From Bacteroides sp. 51 (GTDB lineage Bacteria > Bacteroidota > Bacteroidia > Bacteroidales > Bacteroidaceae), in assembly GCF_010500965.1 (NCBI RefSeq), contig NZ_QVMI01000013.1:1-64000 (forward strand): a stretch of DNA of 64,000 nt, given 5' to 3'. Position numbers and translations under genes: made by a program. Under the pieces are notes generated by a model. The model worked only from the letters and a program-made list of their open reading frames with translations, ran no database searches and was not told where the DNA came from. Positions 1 to 9,486 of this stretch are shown in pieces. Position 1 is the stretch's first letter. Each line of letters begins with the position of its first letter.

Positions 1-240
1 TGGCAAAAATCACGAACACGTAAACCGCTGGATTGGAAGCGAGAATAAATCTCTTGGAATTTGAGTAGGGTTAACATAATGCTTTTTGATGCCAAAAGTA
101 GAACAAAAAAGAAAACACTAAAAGGCGGGGATTACCGAAGGCTTACAGTGAAAATAGGGGCTCTCAACAGGGCTTCTATATTTAACCGAAAAATCTATTA
201 AACATAATACTGATTAGTTCTTTATTTAATAATTTTATTA

Positions 241-364
241 TTCTTGTTAAACACGTCAACTCTCTACATTAACGCGGTTACCTGTCGTGTTAAACACCAA
301 CACCTGCGGCGTTAAACCCCGAAGTTGACGTGTTTAATGTAGACAGTGATGTGTTTAACAAGAA
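241..364. repeat. 22-base-period repeat array inside inverted arms
   Basis: A GTTAAAC-like core recurs at 246, 268 (ATTAACG), 289, 311 and, degenerate, 333, giving spacings of 22, 21, 22 and 22. The array is enclosed by a perfect 14-base inverted repeat, TTCTTGTTAAACAC at 241-254 and its complement at 351-364. A second inner pair (TCTACATTAA at 263-272 and its complement at 334-343) nests inside. No open reading frame is associated. It shares its architecture, but not its sequence, with arrays at 29.4 kb and 51.0 kb. Confidence 0.75.
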
Positions 365-398
365 AATAAACAGGAAACGTTGTAGTAACCTGATTTTG

Positions 399-495
399 GT
401 TGACTGTTTTTTCTCTTAACCCTATAGTGAGTTGACCAGGTTTAACATTTAAAACTATATTAGGTTGACCATTTTTTATTTTATCCCTAAAATAG
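399..495. repeat. Three tandem GTTGAC units, about 32-33 bases each
   Basis: GTTGAC begins at 399, 431 and 464. Each is followed by a T-rich stretch and, in units one and three, by CCCTA. The units are clearly related but diverged. The array lies between the 22-base array and the terminator of the upstream minus-strand operon. Its function is unknown. Confidence 0.6.
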
Positions 496-510
496 GTTTC
501 CCCCTTTTAT

Positions 511-557
511 AAAAAAGAGTGCTCCAAAATTTGAATTTCAAATTTTGGAGCACTCTT
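511..557 (-). terminator. Rho-independent terminator of the gyrA-TPR operon
   Basis: Positions 515-557 form a near-perfect palindrome with a 21-base stem (AAGAGTGCTCC outer part) and a one-base centre. On the minus strand it runs into the T-run at 511-516. It lies just past the stop of the TPR gene at 581. Confidence 0.9.
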
Positions 558-580
558 ACTCATAAATTAATTGTAAGATC

Positions 581-1798
581 CTAGAATCCCATTAATTTCT
601 CAATTTCTTCAAATTCAGTTCCCATATTCAAATTATAGTAAACTCTATAAAGTCCTTGAATCCAAAGATCTTGTTGATCTGGTTTAAGTTCTCTAGCTCT
701 CTCATAATATGGTTTAGCTTCTTCGTAGAACTTTTTAATAGCTTCTTGTTCTTGAGCGTATTTAGGACTATTCATATCTGCGGTAGCATTATCTGCAAAA
801 TCTTGTGCTTTTTGAACATAAACCAATCCAAGATTAGAATAAGCTTCAGCATAATTAGGATCTACTGCTATTGTTTTTTTGTAGTATTCAATAGAGTTAT
901 CATAATCTTTCATATTATGATAAAGATATCCTTTCACATATAGGTAGAAAGTATTATTGGGCTCTTTTGCAAGCATATCATCAGCAAATTTCATTGCTTC
1001 ATCATACTTGTTTGTATTGCTATAATAATCGATCAAATGTCCAAAGAAGAAAGAATGATCCGGATATTTCTGAATACCATCTTTCAAAGATGCAATCCAT
1101 TTTACTGTATCACCTTCAGCTTTATATGCAGTAGAAACAAATTCCATAGCATATTTACCGAATTCTTTATCGTTTTCAGCATAAGGAGCATACTTCATTA
1201 CCGATGGATAATCTTCCATTTTAGCAGAAGCCAAAGTTGCATAATAAGCAACTTGAGACAATAATGTGTCTGTTGCTAAAAGATTTTCCTTTTCAAACAT
1301 CGGACTGGAAGAAGCATCTATATACATAGCAAAATATGACAAAGCTTCTTTATTCTTGTCCTGATTAAAATAATGAATACCACCATTAATCAAATTAGGA
1401 CGTTCAACTAACAAAGTTGCCGCATTTGCCTTTCTAAAGCGATTTTTAATTTTACCCTTTTCATCAGGTTTTTGCGCTAATTCATCGCACTTCAGATAAT
1501 ACTGGTACATGTTCAAAACGCTACTATATACCTTTGTTGTATCATAAGGTTTTCTCAGATAAGCGTTTTCCATTTGTTTCTCATTTATTCTTTTCTGAAT
1601 AAATCCAGCCACATCCCATGTCGCTGCATCATCTTTTGTTTCAGCATTTTGCAAAGCACCATTGATTAATTGCTCTGCTTTGCCGAAATCAGGGTTAGTC
1701 TCGCCAGCAATACTTTTGGCCTCTTTTACAGCTTTCACCTGAGCGAAAGATAGAGTTGCAGCCATCAGCAAAACCATTGAAAATAATACTCTTTTCAT
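581..1798 (-). CDS. Exported tetratricopeptide-repeat protein
   Basis: 405 residues beginning with a clear signal peptide (MKRVLFSMVLLMAATLSFA), so it is probably periplasmic or outer-membrane associated. The C-terminal half has recognisable TPR units, for example around residues 245-330 (A-x-x-YYKKTIAVDPNYAEAYSNLG). TPR domains mediate protein-protein contacts; no catalytic motif is visible. The gene lies 30 bases downstream of gyrA on the same strand and ends at a strong terminator, so the two are probably co-transcribed. That neighbour gives no clear functional hint. The specific partner is not deducible. Confidence 0.85.
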   Translation of the reverse strand: MKRVLFSMVLLMAATLSFAQVKAVKEAKSIAGETNPDFGKAEQLINGALQNAETKDDAATWDVAGFIQKRINEKQMENAYLRKPYDTTKVYSSVLNMYQYYLKCDELAQKPDEKGKIKNRFRKANAATLLVERPNLINGGIHYFNQDKNKEALSYFAMYIDASSSPMFEKENLLATDTLLSQVAYYATLASAKMEDYPSVMKYAPYAENDKEFGKYAMEFVSTAYKAEGDTVKWIASLKDGIQKYPDHSFFFGHLIDYYSNTNKYDEAMKFADDMLAKEPNNTFYLYVKGYLYHNMKDYDNSIEYYKKTIAVDPNYAEAYSNLGLVYVQKAQDFADNATADMNSPKYAQEQEAIKKFYEEAKPYYERARELKPDQQDLWIQGLYRVYYNLNMGTEFEEIEKLMGF

Positions 1799-1828
1799 GA
1801 TTGTTGTAATTAATAATTAATACTATGT

Positions 1829-4351
1829 CTATTCTTCATTATTTTCTATCAAATCTGTATCCGGATTCTCGGGTAAATCACTTCCCTCCTCTTCTACAGC
1901 TTCATCTTCCGAGGAAACTTTACATACAGAACCGATCTGATCATTTCGTTTTTCCAGGTTTATCAGACGAACGCCTTGGGTAGCACGCCCCATTACACGA
2001 ACCGCTTCCACTTTCAAACGAATGGTTATACCTGACTTATTTATTATCATTAAGTCATTTTCATCAGTAACCGATTTAATTGCAACCAGTTTTCCTGTTT
2101 TCTCGGTTATATTCATGGTCTTCACCCCCTTACCACCGCGATTTGTCTTGCGATAATCTTCCAGTTCAGAGCGTTTACCATAACCTTGTTCAGAAACAAC
2201 CATAATTGATTCTGTTTCAGGATCTTTGATACATATCATTCCCACAACTTCATCCTGGCCATCTTCATCAAGCGTAATACCACGTACTCCGGTTGCCGTA
2301 CGTCCCATGACACGAACAACACTTTCGTGGAAACGAATCGCACGTCCGTTACGATTAGCTATGATTATTTCATTATTTCCATTCGTCATACGAACTTCTA
2401 TCACTCTATCATCTTCACGAATTGTAATCGCATTTACACCATTCTGACGAGGACGGGAGTATTGTTCTAACAATGTCTTCTTAATTACTCCATTTTTCGT
2501 ACAGAATAATACATAATGGCTATTAATAAATTCGGTATCGCCAAGGTTCTTAACACGAAGATATGCAGTAACCGTATCATCAGAATCTATATTCAATAAG
2601 TTCTGTATAGCACGTCCCTTCGAGTTTTTAGTTCCTTCAGGTATTTCATATACCTTCAACCAATAACACTTACCCTTCTGTGTAAAGAACAACAAAGTAT
2701 TGTGCATTGTTGCAGGATATATATGCTCAACGAAGTCTTCGTCTCTTGTTTCCGTCCCTTTCGAACCTACACCACCACGATTTTGTGAGCGGAATTCAAC
2801 AAGCGGAGTACGCTTAATATATCCCATATGCGAGATCGTAATAATCATTTCGTCGTCTGCATAGAAGTCTTCCGGATTGAATTCCTCTGAAGAATAAACA
2901 ATTTCAGAGCGACGTTTGTCGCCGTATTTAGCTTTTACTTCGATTAATTCATCTTTTATAACTTGACGACAACGCTCATCATTTGATAGGATTTCTTCAT
3001 AATTAGCTATCAGTTTCATTACATCATCGTACTCTGCATGAAGCTGATCCTGCATCAGTCCAGTTAACTGGCGTAAACGCATTTCAACAATGGCTCTTGC
3101 TTGAATTTCAGTTAATTCAAAGCGTTCCATTAAGTTTGCAATGGCTTCATTTGGGGTTTTAGCTGCACGAATAATTTTGATTACTTCATCAATGTTATCA
3201 GAAGCAATAATCAAACCTTCTAAAATGTGTGCACGCTCTTTTGCTTTGCGCAGATCATATTGAGTACGACGTATAACTACATCATGTCTATGCTCTACGA
3301 AATACGAAATCAAGTCACGCAGATTAAGTATCTTAGGGCGACCATTAACCAATGCTACATTATTTACTCCAAATGAAGTTTGTAAAGCAGTCATTTTATA
3401 TAGTTTATTCAACACCACGCTTGCGTTTGCATCACGTTTGATGTCGATTACTATACGCATACCTTCCCTGTCGGATTCATCATTAGCATTAGAGATACCT
3501 TCGATCTTTTTATCATTGACAAGATCTGCAATATTCTTGATCAATTCTGCCTTATTGACATTATATGGAATCTCAGTTACTACTATTTTGTCATGGTTCT
3601 GTCCGGCTTCAATCTCTGCACGGGCGCGCATAATAACACGTCCACGTCCTGTAAGATAAGACTCACGAACACCACTAATACCATATATATAGCCTCCGGT
3701 AGGAAAATCAGGAGCTTTTACGAACTCCATCAACTCTTCTACTGTAATATCCTGATTATCAAGATAAGCAATACATGCCTCAATAACCTCTTCCAGATTA
3801 TGGGGAGGCATATTTGTAGCCATACCCACAGCAATACCCGAACCACCATTGATCAATAGATTAGGAATACGGGTTGGCATTACCTTAGGTTCTGATAACG
3901 TATTGTCAAAGTTGGGTTCAAAATCAACAGTTTCTTTATAAAGATCCTGCATCATTTCTTCGCCAAGCTTATTCAGACGAGCTTCTGTATAACGCATAGC
4001 AGCCGGACTATCACCATCTACAGAACCAAAGTTTCCTTGCCCATCAACTAACGGATAACGCATTGCCCACTCCTGTGCCATACGTACCATAGCAAGATAT
4101 ACAGATGAGTCGCCATGTGGATGGTATTTACCTAATACCTCACCTACAATTCTGGCCGATTTTTTATAAGGTTTATCTGAAGTATTTCCGAGTTCCATCA
4201 TTCCATAAAGAATTCTACGATGAACCGGTTTAAATCCGTCTCTAACATCTGGGAGGGCACGAGAAACAATCACCGACATCGAATAATCAATATACGATGA
4301 CTTCATTTCCTCCTCAATGTTAATCTTTATAATTCTGTCTTGTTCAAGCAT
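1829..4351 (-). CDS. gyrA: DNA gyrase subunit A
   Basis: 840 residues, close to the usual GyrA length. GyrA carries the strand-breaking activity of the type II topoisomerase that supercoils DNA. The N-terminal breakage-reunion domain contains the catalytic tyrosine at residue 121 ([10 protein letters not shown]). The quinolone-determining segment reads HPHGDSSVY near residues 77-85, and the serine equivalent to E. coli Ser83 is retained; the position matching E. coli Asp87 appears to be Leu86. The C-terminal beta-pinwheel region carries the repeated GRxxxG-type blades, including a GyrA-box-like [10 protein letters not shown], which supports gyrase rather than ParC. The end is acidic. The gene is divergent from clpC. 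Confidence 0.96.
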   Translation of the reverse strand: MLEQDRIIKINIEEEMKSSYIDYSMSVIVSRALPDVRDGFKPVHRRILYGMMELGNTSDKPYKKSARIVGEVLGKYHPHGDSSVYLAMVRMAQEWAMRYPLVDGQGNFGSVDGDSPAAMRYTEARLNKLGEEMMQDLYKETVDFEPNFDNTLSEPKVMPTRIPNLLINGGSGIAVGMATNMPPHNLEEVIEACIAYLDNQDITVEELMEFVKAPDFPTGGYIYGISGVRESYLTGRGRVIMRARAEIEAGQNHDKIVVTEIPYNVNKAELIKNIADLVNDKKIEGISNANDESDREGMRIVIDIKRDANASVVLNKLYKMTALQTSFGVNNVALVNGRPKILNLRDLISYFVEHRHDVVIRRTQYDLRKAKERAHILEGLIIASDNIDEVIKIIRAAKTPNEAIANLMERFELTEIQARAIVEMRLRQLTGLMQDQLHAEYDDVMKLIANYEEILSNDERCRQVIKDELIEVKAKYGDKRRSEIVYSSEEFNPEDFYADDEMIITISHMGYIKRTPLVEFRSQNRGGVGSKGTETRDEDFVEHIYPATMHNTLLFFTQKGKCYWLKVYEIPEGTKNSKGRAIQNLLNIDSDDTVTAYLRVKNLGDTEFINSHYVLFCTKNGVIKKTLLEQYSRPRQNGVNAITIREDDRVIEVRMTNGNNEIIIANRNGRAIRFHESVVRVMGRTATGVRGITLDEDGQDEVVGMICIKDPETESIMVVSEQGYGKRSELEDYRKTNRGGKGVKTMNITEKTGKLVAIKSVTDENDLMIINKSGITIRLKVEAVRVMGRATQGVRLINLEKRNDQIGSVCKVSSEDEAVEEEGSDLPENPDTDLIENNEE

Positions 4352-4599
4352 TTAAAAAGATTATTAATTATACATTATGGCTTACGAAAAACCACGCTAA
4401 AGTACTACTTTTTCACGAGATACAAAAAGTTTCTCAGAAAAACTTTCTACAGGGAATTTGCGATTAAAAAGAAGCATCTAAAATATAAGATATTATAAAA
4501 TAACACACTTTGTATAACATACATTAATCAATTGTGGCATGATATTTGTTTCTATAGTAGAAGATGAAAAATATTTTAGTAAATACAGTCAGAAATGGC

Positions 4600-4607
4600 T
4601 ATATTTG
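4600..4607 (+). promoter_or_regulatory. Probable clpC promoter -7 box
   Basis: TATATTTG matches the Bacteroides -7 consensus TAnnTTTG, 35 bases before the clpC ATG. The -33 element is weak (a T-rich stretch near 4574-4577). The following leader carries AGGAG at 4631-4635, an unusually good Shine-Dalgarno for this phylum, correctly spaced from the ATG at 4643. Confidence 0.6.
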
Positions 4608-4642
4608 CATAGTACTAACCCTTTATTAAAAGGAGATATTAT

Positions 4643-7168
4643 ATGAATAACCAATTCTCACAGCGAGTATCCGATATCATCGTATATAGCAAAGAAGAGG
4701 CCAATCGCCTGAAGAATAGCTATATCGGACCTGAGCATTTATTGCTTGGTTTGATTCGTGATGGTGAGGGAAGAGCTATAGAAGTACTTTCACGACTTAA
4801 CATAAACCTTACCACCATTAAACAAAGTATAGAATCTATCTTGAAGAAATATCAGGATGAGATGTTATTACCCAATGCAGAAATTCCATTATCTAATGAA
4901 TCGGCCAAAATATTGAAAATGTGTATTCTTGAAGCCCGCTTATTGAAAAAAGAAGTTGCTGATACGGAACACATTCTTCTAGCCATATTAAAAGATAGGA
5001 ATAATGTAGCTGCATCCGTATTAGAACAAAACAATGTTGACTATAAAAAAGTATTTGAACAACTATCTTTGCAACCCGATATTAGTTCAGGGTTAGGTTT
5101 CACTGAAGACGATGATGACGATGATGAAGAAATGAGTGGTCCACGCTCTGAAAATAAGCAACACATCGCTACATCGAAGAAACCGGCTAATGATACTCCT
5201 GTGCTTGACAATTTTGGTACTGATATGACCAAAGCTGCCGAAGAAGGCAGATTAGACCCTGTCGTTGGACGTGAACGTGAAATTGAACGTTTGGCACAAA
5301 TATTAAGTCGCAGAAAGAAAAATAATCCGGTTCTTATTGGAGAACCGGGTGTTGGTAAGTCAGCAATAGTCGAAGGGTTAGCGCTCCGGATCGTTCAAAA
5401 GAAAGTTTCCCGCATTTTGTTCGACAAGCGTGTGGTGGCTTTGGATATGACTTCTGTTGTAGCTGGAACAAAATACCGGGGACAATTTGAAGAACGCATT
5501 CGTTCCATCCTGAACGAACTGCAAAAGAACCCCAATGTTATCTTATTTATAGATGAGCTTCACACAATAGTTGGTGCAGGTTCTGCCGCAGGTTCTATGG
5601 ATGCAGCTAATATGTTGAAACCGGCATTAGCTCGTGGTGAAATTCAATGCATTGGTGCAACCACACTTGATGAATACAGAAAGAACATCGAAAAAGATGG
5701 TGCTTTGGAACGTCGTTTCCAAAAAATAATGGTTGAACCCACAACCTCGGAAGAGACATTGCAAATCTTGCGGAATATAAAAGATAAGTATGAAGATCAT
5801 CATAACGTCAATTATACAGATGCAGCCTTAGAGGCTTGCGTCAAATTGACAGATAGATATATTACTGATCGTAACTTCCCGGATAAAGCGATTGACGCTC
5901 TTGACGAAGCAGGTTCGCGTGTACACCTCACCAATGTAAGCGTTCCAAAAGAAATCGAAGAGCAAGAGAAATTCATTGAAGAAGCTAAAACTAAAAAGAA
6001 TGAAGCTGTAAAATTGCAGAATTATGAACTAGCTGCCAGCTTCCGTGATAAGGAGAAAGAGCTGTCCAACCAACTGGAAACCATGAAACAAGAATGGGAA
6101 GCTAGTTTAAAGGCTCATCGCCAAACTGTTGATGAAGAGGATATTGCCAATGTTGTTTCAATGATGACAGGTATTCCTGTACAGCGTATGGCCCAAGCCG
6201 AAGGTATAAAACTGACAGGCATGAAAGACAAATTGCAATCCAAGGTCATTGCCCAGGACGCTGCGATTGAAAAACTGACTAAAGCTATTCTTCGTAGCCG
6301 CGTAGGAATCAAAGATCCTAATAAACCGATAGGCACATTCATGTTCTTAGGACCTACAGGGGTTGGTAAAACCCACCTTGCAAAAGAATTAGCTAAATTT
6401 ATGTTTGGTTCTTCCGATGCATTAATACGCATCGACATGAGTGAATACATGGAGAAATTTACAGTTTCTCGTCTTGTCGGGGCACCTCCGGGATATGTAG
6501 GTTACGAAGAAGGTGGTCAGTTGACCGAAAAAGTACGCCGTAGGCCCTACTCTATTGTGTTATTAGATGAGATAGAAAAAGCCCATCCTGACGTATTCAA
6601 TATACTACTTCAGGTTATGGACGAAGGTCGCTTAACAGATAGCCTTGGACGAGTGATTGATTTTAAGAACACAGTGATTATTATGACTTCCAACATTGGA
6701 ACACGTCAATTGAAAGACTTTGGCAGAGGCGTTGGATTTGCAACTCAAAACCGTGTTGACGACAAGGAGTATTCAAGAAGTGTAATCCAAAAAGCACTGA
6801 ATAAATCTTTTGCTCCTGAGTTTATCAATCGTGTTGATGAAATCATCACATTTGACCAGCTTTCTTTAGAAGCTATAAAGAAAATTATAGATATCGAATT
6901 GGCCGGATTACTGGAAAGAATGGATTCCATCGGTTATAAGATCGTAATTGATGACAAGGCAAAAGAATATATTGCCACTAAAGGCTATGATGTACAGTAT
7001 GGAGCACGCCCATTAAAACGCGCCATTCAAACCTATCTGGAAGATGGCCTGGCCGAATTGATTGTTGGTTCACAAATCAATGAAGGTGATTTAGTTCATG
7101 TATCTTTAGATGAAGAAAAAAATGAATTAAACATGAAAATCGAATCAAAGGAAGTAACTCCAAACTAA
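4643..7168 (+). CDS. clpC: ClpC-type AAA+ ATPase (Clp protease regulatory subunit)
   Basis: 841 residues. Order of domains: Clp N-terminal repeats (about 1-145), an acidic linker with a run of Asp/Glu near 152-160, first AAA+ domain with Walker A GEPGVGKS and Walker B LFIDELHT, a UVR-like middle segment ([18 protein letters not shown], about residues 450-475), and second AAA+ domain with Walker A GPTGVGKT and Walker [13 protein letters not shown]. The short middle region with UVR motif distinguishes ClpC from ClpB. ClpC unfolds substrates for ClpP in the cytoplasm and is usually part of stress response. The gene is monocistronic: it has its own promoter and a terminator at 7188-7220. Confidence 0.93.
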   Translation: MNNQFSQRVSDIIVYSKEEANRLKNSYIGPEHLLLGLIRDGEGRAIEVLSRLNINLTTIKQSIESILKKYQDEMLLPNAEIPLSNESAKILKMCILEARLLKKEVADTEHILLAILKDRNNVAASVLEQNNVDYKKVFEQLSLQPDISSGLGFTEDDDDDDEEMSGPRSENKQHIATSKKPANDTPVLDNFGTDMTKAAEEGRLDPVVGREREIERLAQILSRRKKNNPVLIGEPGVGKSAIVEGLALRIVQKKVSRILFDKRVVALDMTSVVAGTKYRGQFEERIRSILNELQKNPNVILFIDELHTIVGAGSAAGSMDAANMLKPALARGEIQCIGATTLDEYRKNIEKDGALERRFQKIMVEPTTSEETLQILRNIKDKYEDHHNVNYTDAALEACVKLTDRYITDRNFPDKAIDALDEAGSRVHLTNVSVPKEIEEQEKFIEEAKTKKNEAVKLQNYELAASFRDKEKELSNQLETMKQEWEASLKAHRQTVDEEDIANVVSMMTGIPVQRMAQAEGIKLTGMKDKLQSKVIAQDAAIEKLTKAILRSRVGIKDPNKPIGTFMFLGPTGVGKTHLAKELAKFMFGSSDALIRIDMSEYMEKFTVSRLVGAPPGYVGYEEGGQLTEKVRRRPYSIVLLDEIEKAHPDVFNILLQVMDEGRLTDSLGRVIDFKNTVIIMTSNIGTRQLKDFGRGVGFATQNRVDDKEYSRSVIQKALNKSFAPEFINRVDEIITFDQLSLEAIKKIIDIELAGLLERMDSIGYKIVIDDKAKEYIATKGYDVQYGARPLKRAIQTYLEDGLAELIVGSQINEGDLVHVSLDEEKNELNMKIESKEVTPN

Positions 7169-7187
7169 TGTATTAATCAATACGTCA

Positions 7188-7220
7188 AAATGTCAGACCT
7201 TATGGTCTGGCATTTTTTTT
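7188..7220 (+). terminator. Terminator after clpC
   Basis: ATGTCAGACC, loop TTAT, GGTCTGGCAT and then eight T residues. One G-T pair is present in the stem. Confidence 0.9.
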
Positions 7221-7275
7221 GTAACTAAGTGAGAAAAGACATTATATAGTTTAACTAAAAATATTATAACTAATT

Positions 7276-9321
7276 ATGCAGAAAGGACATATTGGGGTTA
7301 CGACAGACAACATTTTCCCCGTAATTAAAAAATTCTTGTATAGTGATCATGAAATTTTCCTTCGTGAGATAGTATCTAATGCTGTTGATGCTACACAGAA
7401 GTTAAAAACTCTGGCATCTAAAGGTGATTTTAAAGGTGAATTAGGAGATCTCACGATACATATTTCATTAGGAAAAGATACAATTACTATTTCCGATCGC
7501 GGTATAGGTTTAACCGAAGAGGAAATAGATAAATATATCAATCAAATTGCATTTTCCGGTGCGAACGATTTCCTTGAAAAATATAAAAATGATGCCAATG
7601 CCATTATCGGACATTTCGGATTAGGTTTTTATTCCGCGTTTATGGTATCCAAAAAGGTTGAAATCATCACCAAATCATATCAGGAAGGTAGTAAGGCCGT
7701 TAAATGGAGCTGCGATGGTAGCCCGGAGTTTACTATTGAAGATGCAAAAAAGGAAGACAGAGGAACAGATATCATTCTTTATATTGATGATGAATCAAAA
7801 GAGTTCCTGGAAGAATCACGCGTGTCTTCACTGCTCAATAAGTATTGCAAATATCTTCCTGTACCTATTTCTTTCGGGAAAAAGAAAGAATGGAAAGATG
7901 GCAAACAAGTAGATACTAACGAGGATAATATCATCAATGACACCACTCCTTTATGGACACGCAAACCAAGTGATTTGACCGATGAGGATTATAAAAAATT
8001 CTATCGTGAGTTATATCCTATGTCCGATGAGCCTTTATTCTGGATTCATCTGAATGTGGATTATCCATTCCATTTAACCGGTATTCTTTACTTCCCTAAA
8101 ATAAAAAGTAATATTGATTTAAGTAAGAATAAAATTCAATTATACAGCAATCAGGTATATGTAACCGACTCGGTCGAAGGCATCGTTCCTGACTTCCTTA
8201 CGTTACTTCACGGTGTTATTGACTCGCCGGATATTCCATTGAACGTTTCACGTTCTTATTTGCAAAGCGACTCAAACGTCAAGAAAATATCTACTCATAT
8301 CACTAAAAAAGTATCTGACCGCCTACAATCAATCTTTAAAAACGACAGAAAGCAGTTTGAAGAGAAATGGAATGACTTAAAAATCTTCATTAACTACGGA
8401 ATGTTGACTCAGGAAGATTTTTATGAGAAAGCACAAAAGTTCTTCCTATTCACCGATGCCGATAATAAGCATTACACTTTTGAGGAATATCAAACACTCA
8501 TCAAAGATAACCAAACAGACAAAGAGGGTAATTTGATTTATTTGTACACCAGCAATAAAGATGAGCAATTTAGCTATATCGAAGCTGCAACCAGCAAAGG
8601 ATATAATGTTCTGTTAATGGATGGTCAGTTAGATGTTGCCTTGGTGAGCATGCTTGAGCAAAAACTTGAAAAGTCCCGGTTCACCCGCGTAGATAGTGAC
8701 GTGGTAGATAACCTCATTGTGAAAGAAGATAAAAAGGCTGACATCTTGGCAGCAGAGAAGCAGGAAGCATTATCTGTAACTTTCAAGAGCCAAATGCCCA
8801 GCATGGATAAAGTTGAATTCCATGTAATGACACAAGCTCTCGGAGAAAGCAGTAGTCCAATCATGATCACTCAAAGCGAATATATGCGCCGTATGAAAGA
8901 AATGGCAAATATACAGGCTGGAATGAGTTTTTATGGAGAAATGCCGGACATGTATAACCTTGTACTTAATTCCGACCATAAGTTAATAAAAAACATACTT
9001 TCGGCCGAAGAAAAAGAGTGCAGCAGTGCAATAGCACCAATTCAATTGGAAATAGATGAAACCTCCAAACGTCGTAATAACCTCAAAGACAGTCAAAAAG
9101 ATAAAAAAGAGGAGGAAATACCAACTGCTGAGAAAGATGAATTGAATACGCTGGACAGCAAACTTGATTCTCTTAAAACTCAAAAAGAAACAGTTTATTC
9201 AGACTATGCTAAGAACAATAAAGTTGTTCGTCAACTTATTGATTTGGCATTATTACAAAATAATATGCTAAAAGGCGAAGCACTGAATAATTTCGTAAAA
9301 AGGAGTATTGAACTGATTTAA
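7276..9321 (+). CDS. htpG: Molecular chaperone HtpG (Hsp90 family)
   Basis: 681 residues. The GHKL ATP-binding domain is at the N-terminus with EIVSNAVDA (Asn contacting magnesium), DRGIGLT and GHFGLGFYSAFMV (lid/glycine motif). Middle and C-terminal dimerisation domains follow. HtpG is a cytoplasmic ATP-driven chaperone that remodels client proteins. Its position directly after clpC places two proteostasis genes together, but separate terminators suggest independent transcripts. The C-terminal part holds a lysine/glutamate-rich stretch (about residues 610-640) that is longer than in E. coli HtpG, as is common in Bacteroidota. Confidence 0.95.
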   Translation: MQKGHIGVTTDNIFPVIKKFLYSDHEIFLREIVSNAVDATQKLKTLASKGDFKGELGDLTIHISLGKDTITISDRGIGLTEEEIDKYINQIAFSGANDFLEKYKNDANAIIGHFGLGFYSAFMVSKKVEIITKSYQEGSKAVKWSCDGSPEFTIEDAKKEDRGTDIILYIDDESKEFLEESRVSSLLNKYCKYLPVPISFGKKKEWKDGKQVDTNEDNIINDTTPLWTRKPSDLTDEDYKKFYRELYPMSDEPLFWIHLNVDYPFHLTGILYFPKIKSNIDLSKNKIQLYSNQVYVTDSVEGIVPDFLTLLHGVIDSPDIPLNVSRSYLQSDSNVKKISTHITKKVSDRLQSIFKNDRKQFEEKWNDLKIFINYGMLTQEDFYEKAQKFFLFTDADNKHYTFEEYQTLIKDNQTDKEGNLIYLYTSNKDEQFSYIEAATSKGYNVLLMDGQLDVALVSMLEQKLEKSRFTRVDSDVVDNLIVKEDKKADILAAEKQEALSVTFKSQMPSMDKVEFHVMTQALGESSSPIMITQSEYMRRMKEMANIQAGMSFYGEMPDMYNLVLNSDHKLIKNILSAEEKECSSAIAPIQLEIDETSKRRNNLKDSQKDKKEEEIPTAEKDELNTLDSKLDSLKTQKETVYSDYAKNNKVVRQLIDLALLQNNMLKGEALNNFVKRSIELI

Positions 9322-9349
9322 TTATCCAATTCAAACTCTGAAAAATGTG

Positions 9350-9386
9350 GAGCGTTATAACCAGATTCAGTTATAACGCTCTTTTT
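9350..9386 (+). terminator. Terminator after htpG
   Basis: GAGCGTTATAAC at 9350-9361, an 8-base loop, the exact complement at 9370-9381, then TTTTT. Confidence 0.92.
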
Positions 9387-9405
9387 ATCAATATCCCGCC
9401 CAAGT

Positions 9406-9439
9406 TTTGACTATATTTGAGAACAATTTTCTATATTTG
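9406..9439 (+). promoter_or_regulatory. Probable promoter of the patatin gene
   Basis: TATATTTG occurs twice (9412-9419 and 9432-9439), 20 bases apart. The second is preceded by TTTG at 9406-9409 with 22 bases between. It is 48 bases ahead of the ATG. Confidence 0.5.
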
Positions 9440-9486
9440 AAAATCAAATAAACACAGAGCATTCAATTTGTCTCTAAACCCAATTT

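Noticed and set aside
5041-5232. Minus-strand serine-rich frame inside clpC
   Set aside because: It is the antisense reading of the acidic Asp-rich linker of clpC and has no independent support.
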